From assembly GCA_002343845.1 (NCBI GenBank), contig DDSQ01000161.1, positions 432-24,601 of the forward strand: a DNA stretch of 24,170 nucleotides, written 5' to 3'. How positions within the stretch are numbered: position 1 is the stretch's first letter; every line of letters begins with the position of its first letter. The DNA comes from Planctomycetes bacterium UBA2386 (lineage in GTDB: Bacteria; Planctomycetota; UBA1135; UBA2386). The notes beneath the pieces were generated by a model. The model searched no databases and was not told the origin of the DNA. It worked only from the letters and a program-made list of their open reading frames with translations. Position numbers and translations under genes: made by a program. This document shows, piece after piece, positions 1-7,162 of the stretch.

Positions 1-334
1 CGGCGACCGTGGGCGGCAGCCACGCCGCCGCAGCGGCCGCGGCCGTGGGGGTGCCGCCCTTTGGCGGGGCGCCGAGTTCCGACGCGAACCCGAGGTGCTC
101 GCAGTGCGGGTTGGCGGCGAGCGCATCCTGGTCGCCCTGCACGCCATCGTCGCGTGACGGCCCGCCACCGTGGGCGGCGTCGTGTTCACAGCAGGCCCCC
201 GGCGCGTGCAGCCACTCGACGTGCGCCCGGCCGTCACCGGCCGAACAGACGACCAGCAGCCGCGGCAGGCCCGACACCACGATGGCCATGGCGATCGCCA
301 CGAGCCAGGTTGCAAGGTGTCGAGCGGCGTTCAC
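1..334 (-). CDS. Small secreted Cys/His-rich hypothetical protein (3' end cut by window edge)
   Basis: Reading the minus strand from a GTG at 334 gives an open frame that runs off the left edge without a stop (about 111 codons visible). The first ~30 residues are hydrophobic (LATWLVAIAMAIVVSG, then LPRLLVVC), like a signal peptide or membrane anchor. After this come C, H, CC-E-H, H and C-E-H residues spread over some 60 residues, which suggests metal or disulfide binding. The pattern VVCSxxDGxxxVEW followed later by a CC pair reminds me of small secreted proteins found near metal transport genes, but I cannot name a family. A GGAGAG lies 10 bases upstream of the GTG. The gene follows the beta-propeller gene on the same strand after 82 bases. 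The reading frame is plausible, but its end is not visible, so length and function stay open. Confidence 0.5.
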   Translation of the reverse strand, partial: MNAARHLATWLVAIAMAIVVSGLPRLLVVCSAGDGRAHVEWLHAPGACCEHDAAHGGGPSRDDGVQGDQDALAANPHCEHLGFASELGAPPKGGTPTAAAAAAAWLPPTVA

Positions 335-416
335 GACGGGGGGACTCTCCGATACGGGACGGCGGCGGTCAAGGCATCGGTCCGCGTGGCGTCCCGGCTG
401 CAGTCGAACGCGACCG

Positions 417-2918
417 TCACGGTTGCACGGTCACGACCAGCGCGTCGGAGGCGCCGAACGGCTGGCCGGCGCAGGTGTCGAGCCAGGCGAACTGCAGCGC
501 GATGCTGGCGCCGGCGAGGGTCGCCGTCGGCGGCAGCGGCATCGGCAGCACCGCACTGCCGTAGGCGTCGACGCCGACGCCGATCGTGGTGAGGAAGGTG
601 TTCAGATCGATCCAGGCGTCGATGCCGTGCACCGGTGTTGGCGTGGCGACCACCGCCGTCGCGGCAGCGGCGATCGCGGGAGCGCCCGCGGGGATGCCGC
701 CGCAACTCAACGCGAACGCGGCCTCGCCGACGAACGGTCCGGAGCGCGCGCGCACGCGCGCGTTCCGTGCGCAGGCCCCGGACGGCGCGCCGTGCCGCGC
801 CGTGCCGACAGGCAGTGCGGCGAGCTGGACGCAGAAGGCGTCGCCGCCGCCGCTGTAGGCCGTGCCGCCCGGCGTGATCGGGAAGGTGCTCGACCACGTG
901 TGCCCGGTCACGACCAACTCGCCGCTGGCGTGCTGCTGCACGTCGACGGCCCATTCACTGGACTGCGCGCCCACCGTCGTCGCGTACTCGACCACGCTGC
1001 CGTCGCCGCTGGCGACGACGAGCCACCCGTCCTCGGTCTGCACGGTCGTCTTGTAGGCACCGCGCGTCAGCGGTGCGTTCGCCGACTGCGTCGACCCCAC
1101 GGCCGCCACGCGGCCGCCGCCGAGGTCGACGCACCGTTCGAAGCGGTCGTTGCTGCCGCCGCCGTAGTAGCTGGCCCACAGGCTCGTGGTGCCGTCGCCC
1201 GACAGCTTCCACAAGAACGCGTCGCGCGCGCCGAAGTGCTGCGGGCCGAAGACGCCGGCCGATGTCGGCAGGCCTGGCCCGTCGATCTGGCCGCTGAACG
1301 TCAACGTGCCATCGGCGTGGGCGACCATGCCGCGCACGTACTCGTTGTTCGGCGTGCCGAGGTACGTGCACCAGCGCAGCGTCGAGCAGGTGCGATCGAA
1401 GCGCGCCGCGAAGCCGTCGGCGAAGTGCTCGGTGCCGCCGTTGTAGGTGGTGTCGTAGGCGCCCGGCGTCGCCAGCCCCACGGCCGAGTCGGTCGGTCCG
1501 GCCACGACGATGTCGTCGTCCGGCGTGATCGCCATGGCGTGGCAGTACTCTTCGTGGTCGCTGCCGCCGGCGTAGGTCGATCCGACCAGCGAGCCGCCAT
1601 CGGCGGCGAAGCGCGTCACGAAGTAGTCGCTGTAGCCGACGCGCGTCGAACGGTGGGCCCCGGGCGTGACCGGGAAGTTGAGGCTGTGCACGTGGCCGCT
1701 GACCGCGACCTCGCCGTTCGCCGCGATCGCCATCGACGACGGATACTCGAGCATCGCGCCGCCGAGGAACGAGCTCCACACCAGGCTCTGGCCGTTGGCT
1801 GCGAGGCGGGTGACGAAGATGTCGCCGCCGCCGTACTGGTAGCCGTCGCCGGTGCCGTTGTGCGTGGTGTCGAAGGCACCGGCCGTGGTCGGGAAGTCGG
1901 TCGACGACGTCCAGCCGGTGACCACGACGTCGTTGCCGATCGTGCCGGCGGCGACCATGCGGTCGTTCTCGGCGCCGCCGAGGTACGTGCACCAGAGCAA
2001 CGCGCCGTTCGCCGCTGCGAGCCGCGCGACGAAGCCGTCGCCGACGGCGAACGGCACCGGGTTGGCGCCGTTGTAGGTCGGGTCGAAGGCGCCTGCCGTT
2101 CCCGGCAACGTGGTCGACTGCGTCGAGCCGGTGACGAACGTGTCGCCGTTGGCGGCGACGGCCACGCCGTACGGTGTGTCGTAGCCGCCGCTGCCGAAGG
2201 TCGTCGACCAGCGCAGGTCCGGATCGATGAACAGTGGTTCGCCCGCATCGCGCATCGGGGCGTGGAAGCCGTAGCGACGTCCGCCGCGCAGCTCGAAGGT
2301 GCATGGCACGGAGCGGCGGTCGGCGGCTGCCCCGACGAAGGCGATCGGCGCCGACTGTCGCAGTTCGCCGCCCGCGGCGGTGAGCACGAGTTCGCCGGTG
2401 CGTGCGTCGATCGCCAGACGTTCCACGCCGCGGACCTCGAACTCGACCGCAGCGAGGTCGGCGCCAGGACCGACGTGGAGGTCGTAGGCGAAACCGTCGC
2501 CCCTGGCGGCAGCGCGCAGTTCGAGATCGACGTCGGGCGCGACGGCCAACTGGCGCACACGCGTGTGCACGGGAACGGCGTGCACGTGCCGATCGGGATC
2601 GGCGCCGAACAGGAAGTGGCACTCCGTTCCTGTCGCCTCGCCGGCGCTCGATGCAGTGGCGGCGCCGGTGTGCACCGCGATCGCCACATCGCCGCGGCCG
2701 GTGCGGAAGCCGTCGCGCGTGACGTGCAGCCAGGTGCCCTGCGTCGCTGCGGCGAAGAGCGCGGTCGATGCCCATTGCCCGTGGTTTGCGACGAAGCCGC
2801 GCACCGGCCCGAGGTCGACGGGCACCGGCCTCGCTGCCCGTTCCGTCCGTGGTCCGACGGCGGTGATGACGGCGGCGACGGCGGCGGCGATCGACGTGGC
2901 GACGAGAAGCTGGCGCAT
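417..2918 (-). CDS. Secreted SBBP-repeat beta-propeller protein with DUF7948-like N-terminus
   Basis: The product is 833 residues. I place the start at the ATG at 2918, six codons inside the longest frame, because a perfect AAGGAGGT sits four bases upstream and the protein then begins with a clean signal peptide (MRQLLVATSIAAAVAAV). Residues ~40-70 carry GFVANHGQW and a LHVTRDGF stretch, typical of the DUF7948 domain that precedes SBBP repeats. From about residue 230 to 704 there are seven repeats of the SBBP type (xYLGGxxxD...VTGxTxSxxFPxTxGAF...FVxRL), enough for one seven-bladed propeller. The last ~129 residues form a separate domain with two Cys pairs, a PMPLPP turn and a final VVTVQP strand; I recognise this C-terminal style from planctomycete exoproteins and infer a surface or export role. 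The gene diverges from the M28 peptidase gene. The substrate or ligand is unknown. Confidence 0.85.
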   Translation of the reverse strand: MRQLLVATSIAAAVAAVITAVGPRTERAARPVPVDLGPVRGFVANHGQWASTALFAAATQGTWLHVTRDGFRTGRGDVAIAVHTGAATASSAGEATGTECHFLFGADPDRHVHAVPVHTRVRQLAVAPDVDLELRAAARGDGFAYDLHVGPGADLAAVEFEVRGVERLAIDARTGELVLTAAGGELRQSAPIAFVGAAADRRSVPCTFELRGGRRYGFHAPMRDAGEPLFIDPDLRWSTTFGSGGYDTPYGVAVAANGDTFVTGSTQSTTLPGTAGAFDPTYNGANPVPFAVGDGFVARLAAANGALLWCTYLGGAENDRMVAAGTIGNDVVVTGWTSSTDFPTTAGAFDTTHNGTGDGYQYGGGDIFVTRLAANGQSLVWSSFLGGAMLEYPSSMAIAANGEVAVSGHVHSLNFPVTPGAHRSTRVGYSDYFVTRFAADGGSLVGSTYAGGSDHEEYCHAMAITPDDDIVVAGPTDSAVGLATPGAYDTTYNGGTEHFADGFAARFDRTCSTLRWCTYLGTPNNEYVRGMVAHADGTLTFSGQIDGPGLPTSAGVFGPQHFGARDAFLWKLSGDGTTSLWASYYGGGSNDRFERCVDLGGGRVAAVGSTQSANAPLTRGAYKTTVQTEDGWLVVASGDGSVVEYATTVGAQSSEWAVDVQQHASGELVVTGHTWSSTFPITPGGTAYSGGGDAFCVQLAALPVGTARHGAPSGACARNARVRARSGPFVGEAAFALSCGGIPAGAPAIAAAATAVVATPTPVHGIDAWIDLNTFLTTIGVGVDAYGSAVLPMPLPPTATLAGASIALQFAWLDTCAGQPFGASDALVVTVQP

Positions 2919-2922
2919 GCAG

Positions 2923-2930
2923 ACCTCCTT
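2923..2930 (-). promoter_or_regulatory. Strong Shine-Dalgarno site of the SBBP gene
   Basis: On the minus strand AAGGAGGT is followed by four bases and the ATG at 2918. It is the best ribosome binding site in the window, where most genes have only weak ones, and it decides the start codon of the beta-propeller gene against the upstream ATG at 2936. Confidence 0.75.
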
Positions 2931-3044
2931 CGCCACAGCCTAGCGGCGCGCGAGGCACTGCGCCGGTATCGAGGACGTCATTCGCCGGTCCGGCGCTCGC
3001 GCCGATCCGCGCGGTGCCGTAGACCAGCGACCCCGAGGTCCGCC

Positions 3045-4697
3045 ATGCACCGAACCACGCGCCTGTTCGTTCCCGTCCTGCTCCCGCTCGCGCTCGCCGC
3101 GCAGGCACCCCCGGCCGTCGCCGATCCGAACGCCGTCGACGAGGCGGCGGTCGCCTTCTTCCTGGAGGAAGGGCTGCAGCGTTCGCAGGTGATGGAGCAC
3201 CTGAGCTGGTTGTGCGACGTCTACGGTCCGCGCGTCACCGGCTCGCCGAACATGCGGCGGGCGCAGCGGTGGGCGACGCAGACGTTCAGCGCGATGGGCA
3301 TGACGGCGCGCAGGGAGTCGTGGGGGCCGTTCGGGCGTGGGTGGCGCTGCGACCACGTGACGATGGCCGTCGTCGGCGAGAACCCGTGGCCGGTGATCGC
3401 CTACCCGAAGGTCTGGTCGCCGGGCGTCGACGGGCGCATCGAGGCCGAGGTCGTGCACGTGGCGGCGCTGACGAAGGAACAACTTCTGGCGACCGACCTG
3501 ACCGGCAAGGTCGCGCTGGTCGACGACGTGCGGCCGATCAGCGAGCCGTTCGACGGCTACAGCAAGCGGCTCGAGGAGAAGGACCTGCTGCGGCTCGCCG
3601 ACCAGCAGGCTGCCGAGGTGCAGCGGCCGGCGGATCGCGCCGCCGCGGCGCGCGGCGACAACGACTTCCGCATGGGCTTCCAGCGCAGCGAGGAGATGCG
3701 GCGCATCGTGCAGCAGAAGCGGCCGCTGGCGATGATCGATCGCGCAGCGAAGGGCGACTACGGCACCGTGTTCGTGCAGGGAGCGAGTGCCGTGCCGAAG
3801 CCCGATGCCGCACCCGGTGCGCGGGCCAGCGCACGCGACGTGGATGCCGACGTGATCCCGCAGTTCACGATCGCGGTCGAGCACTACAACCGCATGTGCC
3901 GGTTGCTGCAGAAGGGGCTGCCCGTGCGCGTGGCTCTCGAGTTGCGCGTGACGTTCTTCACCGACGACCTGAACGACACGAACGTCGTCGCCGACCTCGC
4001 CGGCGGGGATCCGGTGCTCGGCGGTGAGTTCGCGATGCTCGGCGCCCACATCGACAGCTGGCAATCCGGCACCGGCACGACCGACAATGGCTGCGGCAGT
4101 GCGGTGGTGATCGAAGCGAGCCGGCTGATCAGCGCGTGGAGCAAGAAGAGCGGCGTCAAGCCGCGGCGCACCGTGCGCGCCTGCCTGTGGAGCGGCGAGG
4201 AGCAGGGCCTGCTCGGTTCGCGCGCGTTCGTCGCCGAGCATCTGGGCACCGCGGCCGAGCCGAAGCCCGGGCACGAGAAGGTCGCCGGCTACTTCAACCT
4301 CGACAACGGCACGGGCCGGATCCGCGGCGTCTACCTGCAGGGCAACGACGCCGTCGCACCGATCTTCCGGCGCTGGCTGCGGCCGTTCCACGCGCACGGC
4401 GCGTCGACGCTGACCCTCGACGACACCGGCGGCACCGACCACCTCGCGTTCCATGGCGTCGGCGTGCCGGGGTTCCAGTTCATCCAGGATCCCGTCAGCT
4501 ACAGCACGCGCACGCACCACAGCAACATGGACGTCTGGGACCATGCGGTCGCCGACGACCTGAAGCAGGCATCGGTGATCATGGCGAGCTTCGTCTGGCA
4601 CACCGCGCAGCGCGACGAACGACTGCCGCGGCACCAGGTCGCGCCGCGCGAGGGTCGGCCGGGCCGGCCGGGCGGCGCGGGCAACGGAGGGCGCTGA
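3045..4697 (+). CDS. Secreted M28-family metallopeptidase (carboxypeptidase Q-like)
   Basis: The product is 550 residues. The ATG at 3045 has GAGG six bases upstream and opens a signal peptide (MHRTTRLFVPVLLPLALAAQA). The open frame continues far upstream, but that part is antisense to the SBBP gene and is not coding. The peptidase core lies at about residues 310-520 and shows the full di-zinc set of family M28: H335 and D337 in GAHIDSW, D347 in TTDNG, the E385-E386 pair in SGEEQG (general base and metal ligand), D420 in NLDNG, and H492 in THHSNMD. Residues ~120-300 form the insertion typical of PA-domain carriers. The HHS motif and the GVPGFQF stretch resemble carboxypeptidase Q relatives. 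The enzyme probably trims peptides outside the cytoplasm for nutrition. The C-terminal ~25 residues are a Gly/Arg/Pro-rich tail. The next gene abuts its stop codon. Confidence 0.9.
   Translation: MHRTTRLFVPVLLPLALAAQAPPAVADPNAVDEAAVAFFLEEGLQRSQVMEHLSWLCDVYGPRVTGSPNMRRAQRWATQTFSAMGMTARRESWGPFGRGWRCDHVTMAVVGENPWPVIAYPKVWSPGVDGRIEAEVVHVAALTKEQLLATDLTGKVALVDDVRPISEPFDGYSKRLEEKDLLRLADQQAAEVQRPADRAAAARGDNDFRMGFQRSEEMRRIVQQKRPLAMIDRAAKGDYGTVFVQGASAVPKPDAAPGARASARDVDADVIPQFTIAVEHYNRMCRLLQKGLPVRVALELRVTFFTDDLNDTNVVADLAGGDPVLGGEFAMLGAHIDSWQSGTGTTDNGCGSAVVIEASRLISAWSKKSGVKPRRTVRACLWSGEEQGLLGSRAFVAEHLGTAAEPKPGHEKVAGYFNLDNGTGRIRGVYLQGNDAVAPIFRRWLRPFHAHGASTLTLDDTGGTDHLAFHGVGVPGFQFIQDPVSYSTRTHHSNMDVWDHAVADDLKQASVIMASFVWHTAQRDERLPRHQVAPREGRPGRPGGAGNGGR
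4686..4691 (+). promoter_or_regulatory. Shine-Dalgarno site for the GTG start at 4698
   Basis: GGAGGG lies six bases upstream of the GTG and inside the last codons of the peptidase gene. It supports the non-ATG start of the following lipoprotein gene and suggests both are read from one transcript. Confidence 0.6.
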
Positions 4698-5288
4698 GTG
4701 CGTCGTGGGTGGGCGAGCCTCTTGGTGCTGGCCGCCGCCTGCGCCACGCCTCCGACGTCGCTGCCGGTGCGCGGCGACCTGCCGCGCACGATCGCCATCT
4801 GGCCCGACGTCGGCGCCGAGTTCGCAGCGGCGCGCGCCCTGCTGCTGACGGGCCTCGAGCCCGCGCTGCGCGCCCGCGGCTACAGCGTCGTGCCGGCCGA
4901 CGTCGCCGCCGAACTGCTCCGCGCCGCCTCGCCCGACGGCAGGCGCCCGACGCCGGCGGCCAGCGGTCGCGTGCTCGCCGCCGAAGCGGTGCTGCAACTC
5001 GTGCCCAACGACTTCGGCGTCGTCGGCGTGGATCCGCTGCGTGAAGCGACCTGGGATCTCGAGTGGCGCCTGGTGTCGACGCAGGGTGCTGGAATCGTCT
5101 GGTCGTGCCCGCAGCGCGGCAGTTGGCGGCGCGCGACGGACGACGGCCGGGATCCGCATCGTGCACTCGACGCTCCGCCCGAGGTGGTGCCGTTCGGCGG
5201 CGGGCCGCGCAACTGGCGCGACGCCGCGGAACTGGTCGCTGCCTTGCACCGGCAAGCCCTCTCGCGGCTGCCGTCGAGGCCACGATGA
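4698..5288 (+). CDS. Small lipoprotein resembling the GNA1162/DUF799 family
   Basis: The product is 196 residues and starts with GTG directly after the TGA of the peptidase gene. The N-terminus (MRRGWASLLVLAAACA) is a signal sequence with a lipobox-like LAAAC, so C15 is the likely lipidated residue; Ala at -3 is not ideal. The body has the order RTIAIWPDV, a helix, LRARGYSVVPADV, then AEAVLQLVPNDFG and a strand-rich end (WDLEWRLVSTQGAGIVWS). This matches the layout of GNA1162/DUF799 lipoproteins, which share a TolB-N-like alpha/beta fold and are thought to help outer membrane assembly. The family call rests on pattern and order only, with no search behind it. It is coupled to the next gene by an ATGA overlap. 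Confidence 0.6.
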   Translation: MRRGWASLLVLAAACATPPTSLPVRGDLPRTIAIWPDVGAEFAAARALLLTGLEPALRARGYSVVPADVAAELLRAASPDGRRPTPAASGRVLAAEAVLQLVPNDFGVVGVDPLREATWDLEWRLVSTQGAGIVWSCPQRGSWRRATDDGRDPHRALDAPPEVVPFGGGPRNWRDAAELVAALHRQALSRLPSRPR

Positions 5289-5908
5289 ACGTTCCTGTCG
5301 TGCCGTATCCGGGGCTCGTCGTGCCCACGCTGGCCGTCGCGTTCCCGCGTGCGCTCGGCGACGTGCCGGTGCCCGCCTGGCTGCTCGCTCTGCTCGCCAT
5401 CGACGGGCAAGCGCCGCTGCGCTCGAACGACCTGGTGCGGGCGGCCGTGCGCGACGTGTTGCGAGTCCACGGCTACCGGCCGACCGGCCGCGGCAAGCCG
5501 TCGTCCGAGTACCTGCGCTCGGCGATCGAGCAAGGCAAGCTCGGCTCGATCAACGCCGCCGTCGACGCCGGCAACGTGGTGTCCCTGCACTCGGGCCTGC
5601 CGATCAGCGTGGTCGATCGCGATTGCCTGCGCGGGCCGCCGCGCATCGACGTGCCGGGGCCTGGCGCCTGCTACGTGTTCAACCGCAGCGGCCAGACGAT
5701 CGACGTGGCGGGCCTCGTCTCCCTGCACGACGACGAGGGGCCGTGCGCCAACGCCGTGAAGGACGCGCAGCGCACGAAGACGAGCCCGGCGACGACGCGG
5801 GTGCTGGCGATCGTGTGGGGGGCCACCGATCCCGACCCTGGGCATGCGGCAGCGACGGCTGCCTGGCTGCGCGACGTCTTCGTGCGGCTCGGCGCCGCGG
5901 TCGACTGA
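5285..5908 (+). CDS. Solo B3/4 (tRNA-binding-type) domain protein, COG3382-like
   Basis: The product is 207 residues. The ATG at 5285 overlaps the preceding TGA (ATGA), with GAGG five bases upstream. From about residue 72 the sequence follows the B3/B4 domain of the phenylalanyl-tRNA synthetase beta chain: EYLRSAIEQG, then INAAVDAGNVVSLHSGLPI (88-106), a strand-rich middle, LHDDEGPC (147-154), and a final RTKTSPATTRVLAIVWG (163-179). Stand-alone proteins of this family lack the synthetase catalytic domains; they are suspected of editing or of binding a mischarged or free amino acid, but this is not settled. No membrane segment is visible, so it should be cytoplasmic. Its stop codon is three bases from that of the convergent RdgC C-terminal gene. 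Confidence 0.8.
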   Translation: MNVPVVPYPGLVVPTLAVAFPRALGDVPVPAWLLALLAIDGQAPLRSNDLVRAAVRDVLRVHGYRPTGRGKPSSEYLRSAIEQGKLGSINAAVDAGNVVSLHSGLPISVVDRDCLRGPPRIDVPGPGACYVFNRSGQTIDVAGLVSLHDDEGPCANAVKDAQRTKTSPATTRVLAIVWGATDPDPGHAAATAAWLRDVFVRLGAAVD

Positions 5909-5911
5909 CCG

Positions 5912-6430
5912 TCAGCCGGCCATCCAGCGAGCGTGGGCTTCGCCGGTGGTCGCGAGGTAGTCCGGGCGGACCCGGTCGCGCAGGAACACGGCGTAGAGCG
6001 CCTGCACGATCTCGTGCAGTGCGAGCCAGTTCGCGGCGCGGTCGGCGGTGCGGTCGACGTCGGATTCACACTCCTCGGCGTCCTCGGGCAGCCGGACGCC
6101 GCCCAACGTCAGGGTCGCGGCGTCGAGCGTCGTGGTCCACTGCCGCGAACCCTCGGCCACCAGCAAGCGGGCCTTGGCGAGGCGGTGCCCCTGGCGGAGC
6201 GCAGTGCGTGCCTCGGCGGTGCGTGTCGGCAGGCCGCGGCGCAAGGTCTGCTGCGTCTCGTCGTCGCTGCCTGCCGCGAAGGCGAGGAAGTCGTCGAGCG
6301 CCACGCCGACGACGCGACCGCCCGGCAGCGTGAACTCGCCGCCGTCGGTCTCCCAGCGGAACCACAGCCAGGTCAGGAACTCCTCGCCGAGGAAGCCGTG
6401 CGTCGCGATTGCCTGGTCGGGCGTGTTCAT
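5912..6430 (-). CDS. RdgC C-terminal half-like protein, encoded as a separate gene
   Basis: The product is 172 residues, with the ATG at 6430 overlapping the TGA of the rdgC-like gene (ATGA). It begins with a conserved-looking GFLGEEFLTWLWFR (12-25). The second half can be laid along the C-terminal part of E. coli RdgC as I remember it: a helix with ARTALRQGHRLAKARLLV (74-91; compare the GKVVTKLALDW region), a strand pair with TLTLGGVRLPED, and a last helix ANWLALHEIVQALYAVFL. In E. coli RdgC, a ring-shaped DNA-binding protein that restrains RecA, these parts are in one chain. I infer that the two coupled genes make the two halves of an RdgC-like complex. A distant partner protein with no homology to RdgC remains possible. 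Confidence 0.65.
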   Translation of the reverse strand: MNTPDQAIATHGFLGEEFLTWLWFRWETDGGEFTLPGGRVVGVALDDFLAFAAGSDDETQQTLRRGLPTRTAEARTALRQGHRLAKARLLVAEGSRQWTTTLDAATLTLGGVRLPEDAEECESDVDRTADRAANWLALHEIVQALYAVFLRDRVRPDYLATTGEAHARWMAG

Positions 6431-7098
6431 GCGTCCTCCACAGCGGCGCCCGGAGCGATACGGGTCGTCGTCGTCCGTGCGATCGTTCCCGCCTTCTCGT
6501 GCCGCGGCCAGCGCACCGGTTCGAGGCGCTCGAGCCGGTGCGCCGCCTCGTTGCCGAGCCCGGCGCGCAGGCCCGCGACGAGCGGATTGCTGCGCTCGAG
6601 CGGCAGGCCGAAGGTCTCGAAGAACAGCTTGCCGAACACCTCGCGTGCGTTCTTGCTGCTCGCGAACAGCATCACGGTGCGCCGTTCGTGCCACAGCAGC
6701 GCGTCGACGAGCGTGATCGTCGGCAAGACGCGCGGCAACAGCGTCTCGGTGAGGTCGTCCTTGAGCTCGCGGCGTTCGCGGGCCGACAGCTTCTTGCCGC
6801 GCGCCTTCTCGGCGGCGTCGCGCCGGATCTGCAGCCACTTCATCGGCAGCTTCTTCTTGTCGATGCGGAAGCGCAGCCAGGTGCCGTTGCCGCCGTCGAG
6901 GTCCTCGGACGCGAAGCTGTCGCCGGTCGGATCGAGCGGCGTCACCCAGCCGACGGACACTTCCTCGCTGGCCGCGGTCTCGATGCTGCGGAACCGGCGC
7001 TGCTGCAGGGCGGCTGCGAAGGCCGCGTCGCGCGGATCGGTCAGCTCACCGTGCCAATGGAACAGGACGATGCTGCCGCTCTTCCGGAGCGCGGCCAT
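6427..7098 (-). CDS. rdgC: RdgC-like recombination-associated protein, N-terminal half only
   Basis: The product is 223 residues against roughly 300 for proteobacterial RdgC. The start at 7098 has GGGAG five bases upstream. Family features in order are an N-terminal region with a helix ending in RRFRS, the SVGWVTPLD motif (48-56; RdgC has MGWVPP here), WLRFRIDKKKLP (74-85; compare ICARKEEKILP), a long charged helix with RERRELKDDLTETLLPRVLP (108-125 region), DALLWHERRTVMLFASSKNA (132-151) and a final helix. This covers the N-terminal and central parts of RdgC; the rest appears as the next, overlapping gene. The last ~25 residues are Thr/Ala-rich and look disordered. RdgC coats double-stranded DNA and limits RecA action in proteobacteria; the role here is inferred. 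Confidence 0.75.
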   Translation of the reverse strand: MAALRKSGSIVLFHWHGELTDPRDAAFAAALQQRRFRSIETAASEEVSVGWVTPLDPTGDSFASEDLDGGNGTWLRFRIDKKKLPMKWLQIRRDAAEKARGKKLSARERRELKDDLTETLLPRVLPTITLVDALLWHERRTVMLFASSKNAREVFGKLFFETFGLPLERSNPLVAGLRAGLGNEAAHRLERLEPVRWPRHEKAGTIARTTTTRIAPGAAVEDA

Positions 7099-7142
7099 GG
7101 GAACTCCCGGGTGTCGAGCGAAGGGGGCGAGGCAGCGAAACG

Positions 7143-7162
7143 CGGCGGCAGATCAGCCGCCG
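7143..7162 (-). terminator. Hairpin over the stop codon of the parvulin-like gene
   Basis: CGGCGGC at 7143-7149 and GCCGCCG at 7156-7162 form a seven-base-pair GC stem with a six-base loop that holds the stop codon of the gene ending at 7153. There is no clean U-run after it, so it may be a weak terminator or an mRNA-end structure between this gene and rdgC. Confidence 0.3.

Noticed and set aside
9..3044. Very long plus-strand open frame upstream of the M28 peptidase start
   Set aside because: It is antisense to the SBBP propeller gene, Arg/Ala/Val-rich without domains, and open only because of high GC. A signal peptide and ribosome site place the real start at 3045.
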